From positions 1 to 42,653 of the IMG/VR virus record IMGVR_UViG_3300033149_002557: 42,653 nt of DNA; one strand, given 5' to 3'. Under the pieces are notes generated by a model that saw only the letters and a program-made list of their open reading frames with translations, did not search any database and was not told the origin of the DNA. Both the position numbers and the translations under genes were made by a program. The DNA is from a virus. This document shows positions 16,443 to 23,251 of this stretch, piece after piece. Each line of letters opens with the position of its first letter. Position 1 is the stretch's first letter.

Positions 16443-17474
16443 ATGGCCATTATCTCCGGTCCGAGTGAACGAATGCGGAAGAGCGGCCGTGGCGACCGCA
16501 GGGGCACAATGTCCTATAAGCGGGTGTTTCTGGTCGTCTCGGATGTTGTGGACGAGAATATCTCCGACATCATCGCGTGCGACAATATGCCGACCCTGGA
16601 CGACCCGCACCCCGACAACATCGCCGCGCTGGCCACCAACATCGAGGCCCGCCAGATCGACGACAGCGGCACGGCGTGGGAAGTAACGGTTACCTACTCG
16701 ACCGACGAGGGCAGCGGCGGCGGGACGTCGGAGAGCCCGGACAACCCGTTGTTGGAGTTTGGGACCCTGGAACTGAACGACATCAAGTACCAGCAGGAGA
16801 TCCGCTACGATCTGGACGGCAAGCCGATCGCAAACGCCCTGGGGGAATTCTATGATCCGCCGCTGGCAATCGATGCCAACCGCACGCAAGTTATCATCAC
16901 GCGGAACGAAGCGCAGCACAACCCCAACCAGGCGATGGTGCCGCACTTGTTCCCCAGCCCAACGAAATACGTCAGTCGACGTGTCTTGCAAACGGCTCGC
17001 AATACGATCAACGAAAAAGACTTTTTGGGATACGAACCAGGCATCGCAAAACTCAGTGCAATCCGAGCCCGCCCGGCATCGTTCATTTTCAAGGACGACG
17101 ATACACACCCCACTTACGGTCAGCGGGTCTATTATCGACAAGTAACTTATGAGATCGACATTTGCGAGAAGCGCAGGATCTGGCGGGGCAACGACCGGTT
17201 CATCGTCAGATGGCAACCGAAACTGTTGCACGTTGGGCTCTGTGAACGGCTGTTTAAGGACAAGGATGACAAGTGGATCAATACAAACATTATGAACGAC
17301 AACGCGCCGATCACCAAGCCGGTACCAATCTATGAGGTTGAAGGTGAAGGCGGGATGATATTGCGGTGGCGTAAAGATGAAGACGATGTGGATTTGTTGG
17401 AGTTCCAGGACTTTCGCGTTTACCGCCAGATGGGTTGGGACGCTCTGAACTTCAGCCTGGAAACACTGCGGTAA
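16443..17474 (+). CDS. Tail protein with a duplicated N-terminal domain
   Basis: 343-residue protein directly after the tape measure, where distal-tail or baseplate proteins lie. The start may be ATG 16443 or the internal ATG 16509 (MSYKRVFLVV), which has AGGGG upstream. Residues after this start resemble the small protein at 1295-1543, sharing DPHPDN and WEVTVTYS. The rest is a beta-rich domain (FGTLELNDIKYQQEIRYDL; YRQVTYEIDICEKRRIW). No named family is recognised. Confidence 0.75.
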   Translation: MAIISGPSERMRKSGRGDRRGTMSYKRVFLVVSDVVDENISDIIACDNMPTLDDPHPDNIAALATNIEARQIDDSGTAWEVTVTYSTDEGSGGGTSESPDNPLLEFGTLELNDIKYQQEIRYDLDGKPIANALGEFYDPPLAIDANRTQVIITRNEAQHNPNQAMVPHLFPSPTKYVSRRVLQTARNTINEKDFLGYEPGIAKLSAIRARPASFIFKDDDTHPTYGQRVYYRQVTYEIDICEKRRIWRGNDRFIVRWQPKLLHVGLCERLFKDKDDKWINTNIMNDNAPITKPVPIYEVEGEGGMILRWRKDEDDVDLLEFQDFRVYRQMGWDALNFSLETLR

Positions 17475-17497
17475 CCATGTATAAATAGGGTAAAAAC

Positions 17498-17965
17498 ATG
17501 ACACTATTTACAGCGGAAATTACGAACCTTCGCAGCAAGGACTTGTCAACCGCCAAGGCGCATCGCGGCGATCCGACGGTGGTGATCCAGCAGTATGCGG
17601 TCAGGTACTCGCAGGCCGACGGTACACAAGTTGCCTCCGCTACCGTACCGATCCATATTGCTTACGCCAGCGGCACAATCCTGGCTGTCGAGGCGATGCT
17701 GATTACCAACTGTAAAGAGGACCCGGCCGAAACCGTAACGGTAGACATCCAGAAAGGCAACGCCGGCGGGGCTTACGCGACAATCCTGGATGAGGTGATT
17801 TCGTTTTCTGTCGCCGACGCCGACCGCGAGGTAAAGGCCGGGGTACTGGTGACCACAACTTATTCCGCCGAAGATTCGTTTATCGTGATTGTCACCGTCA
17901 CCAACCCCGGTGAGGCACAAGGTCTGGTAGTCAACCTCTGGCTGCGCGAACATCCGGCGGACTGA
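17498..17965 (+). CDS. Putative tail structural protein
   Basis: 155-residue protein with several beta strands (VQYAVRYSQADGTQVASATVPIHI-type pattern, then AETVTVDIQKG and DSFIVIVTVTNPGEAQGLVVNLWLRE). Preceded by TAGGGTAAAAAC, a recurring initiation context in this genome. Probably a tail-tip or fibre-associated protein. No enzymatic motif is visible. Confidence 0.6.
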   Translation: MTLFTAEITNLRSKDLSTAKAHRGDPTVVIQQYAVRYSQADGTQVASATVPIHIAYASGTILAVEAMLITNCKEDPAETVTVDIQKGNAGGAYATILDEVISFSVADADREVKAGVLVTTTYSAEDSFIVIVTVTNPGEAQGLVVNLWLREHPAD

Positions 17966-17971
17966 GCACCG

Positions 17972-18658
17972 ATGGGCAAAATCGTTACCTACAACGCGCG
18001 GGCCCGGCAGCGGATACGGCGCGGCATCGAGCGCACCGAGTCCGACCGCTACGGATACGACCGGCGGCCAATCGATCACCCTACCGTGATACCCATACGG
18101 TCAGAAGTTCAAGCGTATTTGGACCATGCGGATAATGAGGAAACATTCGACGAGAACAACGACTGGGGCTATCTGAAGTTTGTTAAAGATTTCATTATCG
18201 GCAACGATCTTGAATTGTCGAAAGAAGGGGACTCCGGCGTTTATAGCGCTGTGCGCAATCGGACTCACGAAATCGGTAGCGGCGCCGGCCGGCTGCTGTT
18301 GCTGGAAGTATCGTGGGATATCACGATGGAACGGCGAGGTGCTGCCAGTAGTCCACCTGCTTCGGTTGACGGTAAGGCCACAATCGAAACAGCACTCACT
18401 CGATATGATGCCAACGATATCGGTGGCGCGATTGACGGCTCGCACCGTCGCATTTCGACGACAACTGTTGACGCGCCGTACCGTGGCGGTAGTGCTAGCG
18501 GCACGATGGATGTGTTTTTGGAGCCGGGACACTACCTAAGATGGTTCATTTACTTTCGTTATAGCGGCAGTTCAGTGGACGAGTACAAAACCCTTGCCGA
18601 TCATTGCAGCATCCGCGTGAAAGAGAAGGACTCTTATCCGCCCCCTAGCACGATGTAA
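17972..18658 (+). CDS. Putative tail-tip protein
   Basis: 228-residue protein, last gene of the forward late run. N-terminal part is basic (ARARQRIRRGIERTESDRYGYDRR), with a charged middle and a C-terminal beta-rich domain (TMDVFLEPGHYLRWFIYFRYSGSS, SIRVKEKDSYPPP) resembling a jelly-roll. It follows the previous gene by 6 bp and stops 9 bp before the reverse-strand gene. No family recognised. Confidence 0.6.
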   Translation: MGKIVTYNARARQRIRRGIERTESDRYGYDRRPIDHPTVIPIRSEVQAYLDHADNEETFDENNDWGYLKFVKDFIIGNDLELSKEGDSGVYSAVRNRTHEIGSGAGRLLLLEVSWDITMERRGAASSPPASVDGKATIETALTRYDANDIGGAIDGSHRRISTTTVDAPYRGGSASGTMDVFLEPGHYLRWFIYFRYSGSSVDEYKTLADHCSIRVKEKDSYPPPSTM

Positions 18659-18667
18659 ACCGTTGCA

Positions 18668-19369
18668 TCAATCGTCCCGTTGCCGGCGGGCTATCAGGTC
18701 CAGCAGCTTCCGCGTTTCGCCGGAGTCGATCGCCACGTCGATCGCCAAATCAACGAATGAGCCGGCGGTCCTGAAGATTATGCCCCACACGAAGAGGCTG
18801 GGGATAACTGCCCACACTACCAAGCCGCCCCCTTGCCCTTGGTCCGCGACATAAAGCCCCCACGCTAGCAGCCCGGCGGCCGCCAATAGGCATAGCACGC
18901 CGACCAGGCGGAGAATGCCGCCCATCATCCGCAGGTCGGCATATCGCTCCGGCTGCGGAGCCGTTGCGTTCCGTCTTTCCGCCTGTCGAGCCATTTTCGC
19001 CTGCCGAACTGTTTCCGCGAGATCCGGCTCTTGCCGTGGTTCGGGTGTTTTATCCTGGTCCCGCCGCGGCGGCGATTCCGGTACCGGCGGCACCAGAGGT
19101 GTTTGCCCCGGGGCTATTGGCGGCGGCCGCTTGATCGCCGGACCGTGTTGTTCGGTCTCCAGCGGCGCCAGCGGATACTCTTGTTCGCGCCGCTGTTTGG
19201 CGAACAATCCTTTCAGCCGTCCGGCGGTGGTCCACTCACTGCCGGGCACGTCGCGGCGAACCAGCGAATCCGGCGCGATAGTCCCGGCCTCAGCCAGTGC
19301 CTGGAGTTCAGCCGTCGACACCGGGCCGCGCTGCCAACCGTTGGATTGATAGAGCCATTGCCAAGCCAT
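18668..19369 (-). CDS. GYF_2/DUF4339-like membrane protein
   Basis: 233-residue protein on the reverse strand. The N-terminus (WLYQSNGWQRGPVSTAELQALAEAGTIAPDSLVRR...WTTAGRLKGLF) is the GYF_2/DUF4339 type seen very often in planctomycete proteins. A Pro-rich, charged linker (about 60-140) follows, then two membrane helices (LVGVLCLLAAAGLLAWGLYVA and GLVVWAVIPSLFVWGIIF). It looks like host-derived cargo in a phage genome, possibly expressed from the prophage. It follows the 33-residue gene, with GGAG before its ATG. Confidence 0.75.
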   Translation of the reverse strand: MAWQWLYQSNGWQRGPVSTAELQALAEAGTIAPDSLVRRDVPGSEWTTAGRLKGLFAKQRREQEYPLAPLETEQHGPAIKRPPPIAPGQTPLVPPVPESPPRRDQDKTPEPRQEPDLAETVRQAKMARQAERRNATAPQPERYADLRMMGGILRLVGVLCLLAAAGLLAWGLYVADQGQGGGLVVWAVIPSLFVWGIIFRTAGSFVDLAIDVAIDSGETRKLLDLIARRQRDD

Positions 19370-19381
19370 GCGTTGTCTCCG

Positions 19382-19483
19382 TTATTCACCACCCAAGCCC
19401 ACAAGCCACCGCACGGCAAGCCAGGCCAACCACGCGGCAATGCCAGCGGCGCCGACGAACCAGTATCGTTCGTAGCGGTTCAT
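19382..19483 (-). CDS. 33-residue single-pass membrane protein
   Basis: Short reverse-strand gene reading MNRYERYWFVGAAGIAAWLA then WLAVRWLVGLGGE. It has one membrane helix with a basic N-terminus. It directly precedes the GYF_2 gene on the same strand and probably forms a two-gene unit with it. A TGGTATACT extended -10 lies only 6 nt upstream of the ATG, so the message may be leaderless. Confidence 0.5.
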   Translation of the reverse strand: MNRYERYWFVGAAGIAAWLAWLAVRWLVGLGGE

Positions 19484-19488
19484 TCCGG

Positions 19489-19498
19489 CAGTATACCA
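19489..19498 (-). promoter_or_regulatory. Extended -10 promoter for the reverse-strand genes
   Basis: On the reverse strand TGGTATACT (19490-19498 in + coordinates) fits an extended -10. There is no good -35 at 17 bp. The ATG of the 33-residue gene lies at the expected start of transcription, suggesting a leaderless mRNA. Confidence 0.4.
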
Positions 19499-19615
19499 GC
19501 GTCGGGGTGCAATTTCCCGAAAAACTTTCCCGATTACGGGCCGAATCGACGTAACTCTATGCGCCGCAAGGACTTAAAATTTCCGACAAAATGGGCCCGG
19601 GAGCCGGTTTTCCTG

Positions 19616-19644
19616 TTGCTTTATACGGCAGGGAGCGATATAAT
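19616..19644 (+). promoter_or_regulatory. Strong sigma-70-type promoter, early left unit
   Basis: TTGCTT at 19616-19621, a 17-bp spacer, and TATAAT at 19639-19644. It lies 47 bp before the HNH gene, in the divergent gap between the reverse-strand cargo genes and the forward early unit. Confidence 0.75.
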
Positions 19645-19690
19645 TAAAGCAGACAAGGGAGAGAAAACGGCCGACAGGAGGAAACAAGAA

Positions 19691-20077
19691 ATGTCAACCG
19701 CACGAAAAAAAGCCCGCAACAAGCACCAGGCGACCGGGCAGTGGATCCGAGCCGACAAGCGGCTAGCGATCTACCTCCGCGACCGGTTCACGTGTTTGTA
19801 TTGCTGCCGGGATTTGCACGATGCCGACCCTGCCGATATCACGCTCGATCACGTCGTGTGCCAGTCGGACGGCGGGAGCAACGACGAGAGCAACCTGGTC
19901 ACGGCTTGCCGGCACTGCAATTGCGAGCGACAGGACAAGCCGCTAGCCCGCTACGCCGGTCCCGAGACCCGAGCGCACATCCGCCGCAACACGCGACGGA
20001 GCCTGAAAAAATACCGCACGTTGGCCAAGGCAATCATCGCCGGCGAGTGCGGATTCGAGGACGCGATTGAGAAGTAA
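19691..20077 (+). CDS. HNH endonuclease
   Basis: 128-residue HNH nuclease. The motif is clear: YLRDRFTCLYC, then TLDHVVCQSDGGSNDESNLVTACRHCNCERQDK, with paired cysteines (CLYC, CRHC) for structural zinc and the DHV/N.L core of the beta-beta-alpha-Me active site. ATG 19691 follows ACAGGAGGAAACAAGAA. It is the first gene after the strong promoter and could be a packaging-associated or homing nuclease. A second HNH gene begins at 42402. Confidence 0.9.
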   Translation: MSTARKKARNKHQATGQWIRADKRLAIYLRDRFTCLYCCRDLHDADPADITLDHVVCQSDGGSNDESNLVTACRHCNCERQDKPLARYAGPETRAHIRRNTRRSLKKYRTLAKAIIAGECGFEDAIEK

Positions 20078-20082
20078 TTACC

Positions 20083-20104
20083 CCAGGCGGGCAACCGCCG
20101 TAAC
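20083..20104 (+). repeat. GNRA-hairpin leader repeat, copy 1
   Basis: 22-bp repeat also found at 20365-20386. It holds a GGCGG-GCAA-CCGCC hairpin with a GNRA tetraloop, then GTAAC and a ribosome-binding site. No T-run follows, so it is not an intrinsic terminator; it may protect mRNA ends or modulate translation. Confidence 0.8.
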
Positions 20105-20123
20105 CACGGGAAAGGAGAAACAC

Positions 20124-20360
20124 ATGAAACCGCCAGCCATCCCCTCCGATGTTGTGGCGATCGGGCCAACGTTTGAGAATCACCGATTTATCCTGTATTG
20201 TTATCCCAATGAAAAATACCCATTTGTAGTCGCTCGTGCTGTTGCTGACAATGACATAGTGGCCGTGCGTCATTATCGACTACTCTCCATGGCGCTAGAC
20301 GGTTGGTTGGATTATATCGAGCGTCAACGCCTCGCGACCAGCCAAAATTCAGTTGACTAA
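20124..20360 (+). CDS. Small hypothetical protein
   Basis: 78-residue protein with GGAAAGGAGAAACAC upstream of ATG 20124. It contains a beta-rich core (HRFILYCYPNEKYPFVVARAVADNDIVAVRHYRL) and a C-terminal helix (LDGWLDYIERQRLA). Its leader holds the GNRA-hairpin repeat. No family is recognised. Confidence 0.6.
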   Translation: MKPPAIPSDVVAIGPTFENHRFILYCYPNEKYPFVVARAVADNDIVAVRHYRLLSMALDGWLDYIERQRLATSQNSVD

Positions 20361-20364
20361 CAAT

Positions 20365-20386
20365 CCAGGCGGGCAACCGCCGTAAC
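20365..20386 (+). repeat. GNRA-hairpin leader repeat, copy 2
   Basis: Identical to 20083-20104: GGCGG-GCAA-CCGCC hairpin at 20368-20381 followed by GTAAC and GAAAGGAACGAACG before the ATG at 20401. Confidence 0.8.
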
Positions 20387-20400
20387 GAAAGGAACGAACG

Positions 20401-20592
20401 ATGAGACGGTACCCCATGTACAAGGGTCGCATTAAATGTTGTGCGTGCCGACGTGTGCGCAAGAGCAACGAGCCCCTTTTCCATTGGTGTCAATCTCCGG
20501 TTGGCGGCGATGGCTACACTTGGGAATGCCCTGATTGCGTGTCGAAAAAGCAAAATACCGAAGCCGCCGCGTACGAAAGGAAAGAACGATGA
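20401..20592 (+). CDS. Small zinc-finger-like protein
   Basis: 63-residue protein with CCACRR and ECPDC cysteine pairs (CxxC...CxxC) suggesting a single zinc site, and an acidic/basic C-terminus (QNTEAAAYERKER). It overlaps the next gene at ATGA 20589. Possibly DNA- or protein-binding; no specific family recognised. Confidence 0.65.
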   Translation: MRRYPMYKGRIKCCACRRVRKSNEPLFHWCQSPVGGDGYTWECPDCVSKKQNTEAAAYERKER

Positions 20593-21110
20593 ACATTACA
20601 CCCGCAGAACCGCAACGCGGTACACCTCGCGGCGAGTACGCCGCCCGGGGAAAGAGCAACAATTTTATCGCCGCCCAGGACGCCGGGCGCCTGACCGCTG
20701 GCCAGGCCGCCAGGTGGTTGTCGAAGAAGTTTGATCGCAAAATCACCGCCGCGCAAGTTGAGCCGCTGGCGACCGAGTACCATCACGCCGGTCGCTTCGG
20801 AAACAACAAAGCCCGGCGGGTGTTTTTCTTCTCGCCGGCAGAACTCGATCAGATCACGCTGGCGGACATCGAGCGAGCCGCCGCGCCGGTTTACGGCTGG
20901 GTACTTGGTTTTCGCGCCGAGCATACCGGTCGTTACGGCAAAAAGCGGTACGTGCCGATCATCGCCGAAGCCGGCCAGTTTTCTGCCAACAAAGCGCACC
21001 GGCTGGGCGACAAATTCCACCCGTTGAGCGAAACAGAAGCCTCCGAGGCACAGGCCGCCGTAGGTAAACAATTGCCTCCGTATTGCGAAGACTGGAGGAA
21101 AGCGCGATGA
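20589..21110 (+). CDS. Hypothetical early protein
   Basis: 173-residue protein, coupled to the upstream and downstream genes by ATGA overlaps. Contains an alpha-helical region (DAGRLTAGQAARWLSKKFDRKITAAQVEPLATEYHHAG) that could be a winged-helix-like DNA-binding fold, followed by NKARRVFFFSPAEL and a C-terminal mixed domain (GWVLGFRAEHTGRYGKKRYVPI). No recognised family. Confidence 0.6.
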   Translation: MNITPAEPQRGTPRGEYAARGKSNNFIAAQDAGRLTAGQAARWLSKKFDRKITAAQVEPLATEYHHAGRFGNNKARRVFFFSPAELDQITLADIERAAAPVYGWVLGFRAEHTGRYGKKRYVPIIAEAGQFSANKAHRLGDKFHPLSETEASEAQAAVGKQLPPYCEDWRKAR

Positions 21111-21394
21111 GCCCAGGCACGGATTACATGCTGCCTCGGTGGCTGATAGACGATTCAGCCGGCATAACGAATGCTCGCGTGTTCGCCATCCACACCCAGG
21201 AACCGCGATTGATAGGCGAGTTGCTACCAGAACGAGAAGCCGGGCTGGAGGGCATTCAACTGACCGGCTTGCCTTACGGCGAAGTGCTGGCGCGAATTGT
21301 GTGGATTGACGATCCGGTTTTTGACGCTGATGACCTGTGCCGGTCACTTGCCCGCGCCATCGAACATCATGCCACCGTGCGAAACTGGACGTAA
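21107..21394 (+). CDS. Hypothetical early protein
   Basis: 95-residue acidic protein (many D/E; ARIVWIDDPVFDADDL) coupled by ATGA overlap to the preceding gene and followed 1 bp later by the XRE gene. No family signature is visible. It might be an inhibitor or accessory of the neighbouring regulators, but this is speculation. Confidence 0.55.
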   Translation: MSPGTDYMLPRWLIDDSAGITNARVFAIHTQEPRLIGELLPEREAGLEGIQLTGLPYGEVLARIVWIDDPVFDADDLCRSLARAIEHHATVRNWT

Positions 21395-21395
21395 G

Positions 21396-21653
21396 ATGAA
21401 AACCCTCACAGTAATACCCCTATCTGACGACAACCGCAACTACCTCCGGCGCGCCATCAAGCGCGCCGGGGGACAGGTGGCGGTAGCCGAACGAGCCGGC
21501 CTGCGACAAGCAACCATTTCCGAACTGCTGTCGCTGGACCCAAGGAAACAACGCAATCCGCTGGAACCGACACTAGCGCGGTTGTGCCGGGCCCTCGACT
21601 TGCGGTACGACTACGTTCCGCCACGGATAGCATTGCGGCGGATTCGCAATTGA
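21396..21653 (+). CDS. XRE-family HTH regulator
   Basis: 85-residue protein with a helix-turn-helix: AIKRAGGQVAVAERAGLRQATISELLSLDP followed by TLARLCRALDL. This layout is typical of small Cro/CI-like regulators. It is the last gene of the early left unit, before the terminator at 21686-21733, with the integrase convergent on the other side. Its operator is unknown. Confidence 0.8.
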   Translation: MKTLTVIPLSDDNRNYLRRAIKRAGGQVAVAERAGLRQATISELLSLDPRKQRNPLEPTLARLCRALDLRYDYVPPRIALRRIRN

Positions 21654-21685
21654 CAGGGCTGAGTAGGCGGAACATCCGTGTAGGG

Positions 21686-21733
21686 CCAGCCAGCAAGGTC
21701 ACCTGGAACGTGTTACTTGTTGGCTGGTTTTTT
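21686..21733 (+). terminator. Rho-independent terminator between early unit and integrase
   Basis: CCAGCCAGCAAG (21686-21697) pairs with CTTGTTGGCTGG (21716-21727), 12 bp with one G-U pair, followed by TTTTTT (21728-21733). It ends the forward early unit before the convergent integrase. Confidence 0.9.
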
Positions 21734-21739
21734 GCGCGC

Positions 21740-22612
21740 TCACAATGTGGGTACTTGCGGCCGAACGCCATAGCTGATTGTCGGGTCGATGTATGCGCGT
21801 TCCGCCAGCCCCGGCGAGCGGTGCCCCAGGTGCGCCTGGCCGCCGCCGGGGTTGTCGCGCACGTAGTACGAGACGCTCGACCGTCGCAACCACTTGATGG
21901 TGCCGGTGTTGATCCCAGCGGCGTCACGGATGATCTTGATCTCGTCGTAGATGTACTCCCGTCGATATGGCCACGGGAACAGCAATTCCCGGTGCGGCGG
22001 GAATGTGGCCCGAATCGCTTCCAGCGTCGCCGGCCACAACGGCGGCGTGACATGCACGTGACCGGTCTTGTGCTGTGCTACTACTATCGTGCCGTCAGCT
22101 TGCACGTCTTCGGTCGTCAATCGGAGCAAATCGCCCAACCGCAAGCCGGTATCGTAGGCGGTGCGGATGAACGCGCTCCACCATCGACTGCGGCGAATCC
22201 CGCTGCGATAATAGCATCCCGGTCGCGTCTCCGCCGCCGCCAGCAACCGGCGTATCTGTTCGATCGTCCAACATCGCGGCACCGGCCGAGCGACGCGAAT
22301 TCGTCGCACGCGGCGGGTGTTCGGTTCCCGGTCATGGTAGCCGATCGTCGCGGCGTAGCGCCATGCGGCGAGTAATGCAGTCCGCTTGTTTTTGATCGTG
22401 CGCGGCGCTTGCTCCGTTGCTTCCAGGCTTACCAGCCAACGATTGATGGTCGCTTCATCGAGCGCCGCAATCGGCACCCGCCGGCCGGCCCACCGCTCGA
22501 ACAGCCGAGCGGCAACGACAAGCTGCTCCAGGGCATCGGGGCAAATGCCCCGCTCAAGACCGTAGACGTGCGTGACAAACTCTGTCAGTGAAAGCTGTTG
22601 CTGCGCAATCAT
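21740..22612 (-). CDS. int: Tyrosine integrase
   Basis: 290-residue tyrosine recombinase. It has an N-terminal core-binding domain and a catalytic domain with Arg158 (TGLRLGDLLRL), Lys182 (HKTGH), Arg243 (KWLRRSS), His264 (LGHRS) and the nucleophile Tyr274 (AERAYID). The usual HxxR first residue is Lys240, an unusual but tolerated variation. It inserts the phage at the tRNA-Leu site encoded just upstream. The reverse-strand promoter is at 22707-22735; GGAG precedes the ATG. Confidence 0.93.
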   Translation of the reverse strand: MIAQQQLSLTEFVTHVYGLERGICPDALEQLVVAARLFERWAGRRVPIAALDEATINRWLVSLEATEQAPRTIKNKRTALLAAWRYAATIGYHDREPNTRRVRRIRVARPVPRCWTIEQIRRLLAAAETRPGCYYRSGIRRSRWWSAFIRTAYDTGLRLGDLLRLTTEDVQADGTIVVAQHKTGHVHVTPPLWPATLEAIRATFPPHRELLFPWPYRREYIYDEIKIIRDAAGINTGTIKWLRRSSVSYYVRDNPGGGQAHLGHRSPGLAERAYIDPTISYGVRPQVPTL

Positions 22613-22706
22613 CGGTGAGTCTCCGAAGCTGCGCGGGCGTCTCCTTATTAGCCTCCATGCGGGTCAGGCCCGCTAGAAATTGTGAATGACTTTTTTACCC
22701 CCATAT

Positions 22707-22735
22707 ATTGTAACCAGCGCCTAGGGAAAACGCAA
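22707..22735 (-). promoter_or_regulatory. Integrase promoter
   Basis: On the reverse strand TTGCGT (22730-22735 in + coordinates), a 17-bp spacer and TACAAT (22707-22712). The -35 lies 3 bp from the tRNA-derived attachment segment, so crossover position would decide whether the promoter stays intact after integration. Confidence 0.65.
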
Positions 22736-22738
22736 TGA

Positions 22739-22796
22739 AGAAGGTTGAGGGCCTAGTGACCCTTAGGTCGTGGGGGTTCGAGTCCCCCTTCCCGCA
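22739..22796 (+). other. attP: attP-like site: 3' part of tRNA-Leu(GAG)
   Basis: This segment reads as the 3' part of a class II tRNA: anticodon loop TTGAGGG (GAG at 22747-22749), variable arm GACC-CTTA-GGTC (22758-22769), T-arm GGGGG-TTCGAGT-CCCCC (22772-22788), acceptor strand TTCCCGC and discriminator A at 22796. No CCA follows. The matching 5' half (acceptor GCGGGAA, D-arm) is absent upstream, so this is not a whole tRNA gene. Next to the integrase it is best read as the attP core. Confidence 0.85.
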
Positions 22797-22809
22797 ATTT
22801 GAAAATTGA

Positions 22810-22877
22810 AAACACGGCGGGTGCCGGGATGCGGTAACGCCCCGGGGGAGTCATGTCCTACCCCGCCCGCCGCGTTT
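22810..22877 (+). ncRNA. Folded RNA element between attP and repressor promoter
   Basis: AAACACGGCGGG (22810-22821) pairs with CCCGCCGCGTTT (22866-22877) with one mismatch. Inside are a hairpin CCGGG-AT-GCG-GTAA-CGC-CCCGG with a GNRA loop, and a third stem CGGGG/CCCCG. Together they make a three-way junction. The closing stem resembles those of the elements at 26233 and 26694. It may be a terminator for transcription entering from attP, or a small RNA. Confidence 0.5.
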
Positions 22878-22896
22878 GGAATCAAAACGAATCGCG

Positions 22897-22926
22897 TTGA
22901 CAAATTGTAGTTTATACCATACAATT
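22897..22926 (+). promoter_or_regulatory. Repressor-gene promoter with overlapping operator
   Basis: TTGACA (22897-22902), 17-bp spacer, TACAAT (22920-22925). A perfect inverted repeat AATTGTA...TACAATT (22903-22909 and 22920-22926) covers spacer and -10, so the site looks autoregulated by the downstream HTH protein. Confidence 0.8.
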
Positions 22927-22931
22927 AGGGA

Positions 22932-23225
22932 ATGCAAGACATGGCCAACGTTGAAATTGTGGAGTTGCGGCGTGCCGAGAATTTACGGCGCAATCTTTGC
23001 CGAATTTTCTCGACATGGGGAAATCAAACTCGCGTGGCAAAGGATGCCCAGATTCACCGAGTCCATTTGGCACAAATCCTGAAGGGAAAAGCACTCAATC
23101 CAACGATTGGGACTATCGAATCGCTGTCGGTCGCGCTAGAAATCCCCGTAGAAACCTTACTGTCTCTTGATCCGTCGGACGTTGATCTGCGAATCCCGGC
23201 CGAAAAAAACAAGATCGGGGCTTGA
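22932..23225 (+). CDS. XRE-family repressor-like protein
   Basis: 97-residue protein with an XRE HTH: FSTWGNQTRVAKDAQIHRVHLAQILKGKALNPTIGTIESLSVALEIPVETLL. It is the size of a DNA-binding domain plus a short C-terminal extension; it lacks the autoproteolytic domain of lambda CI. It lies first after attP under a promoter with an inverted-repeat operator. It could be the lysogeny repressor or an early regulator. A start at 22941 is an alternative. Confidence 0.85.
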   Translation: MQDMANVEIVELRRAENLRRNLCRIFSTWGNQTRVAKDAQIHRVHLAQILKGKALNPTIGTIESLSVALEIPVETLLSLDPSDVDLRIPAEKNKIGA

Positions 23226-23250
23226 CGGCTAGCAAGATATATCTTACAAT
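23222..23250 (+). promoter_or_regulatory. Early right promoter with palindrome in the spacer
   Basis: TTGACG (23222-23227), 17-bp spacer, TACAAT (23245-23250). The perfect palindrome AAGATATATCTT (23234-23245) sits in the spacer. It overlaps the repressor stop codon and points to the methyltransferase operon. This is the best candidate for the main early promoter. Confidence 0.7.
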
Positions 23251-23251
23251 C

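Noticed and set aside
19031-19690. Long N-terminal extension of the HNH gene
   Set aside because: The extension lies antisense to the GYF_2 gene and across the promoter; the HNH start at 19691 has its own strong RBS.
22690-22800. Complete tRNA-Leu gene
   Set aside because: The anticodon, variable and T arms are present, but no acceptor 5' strand or D-arm lies upstream.
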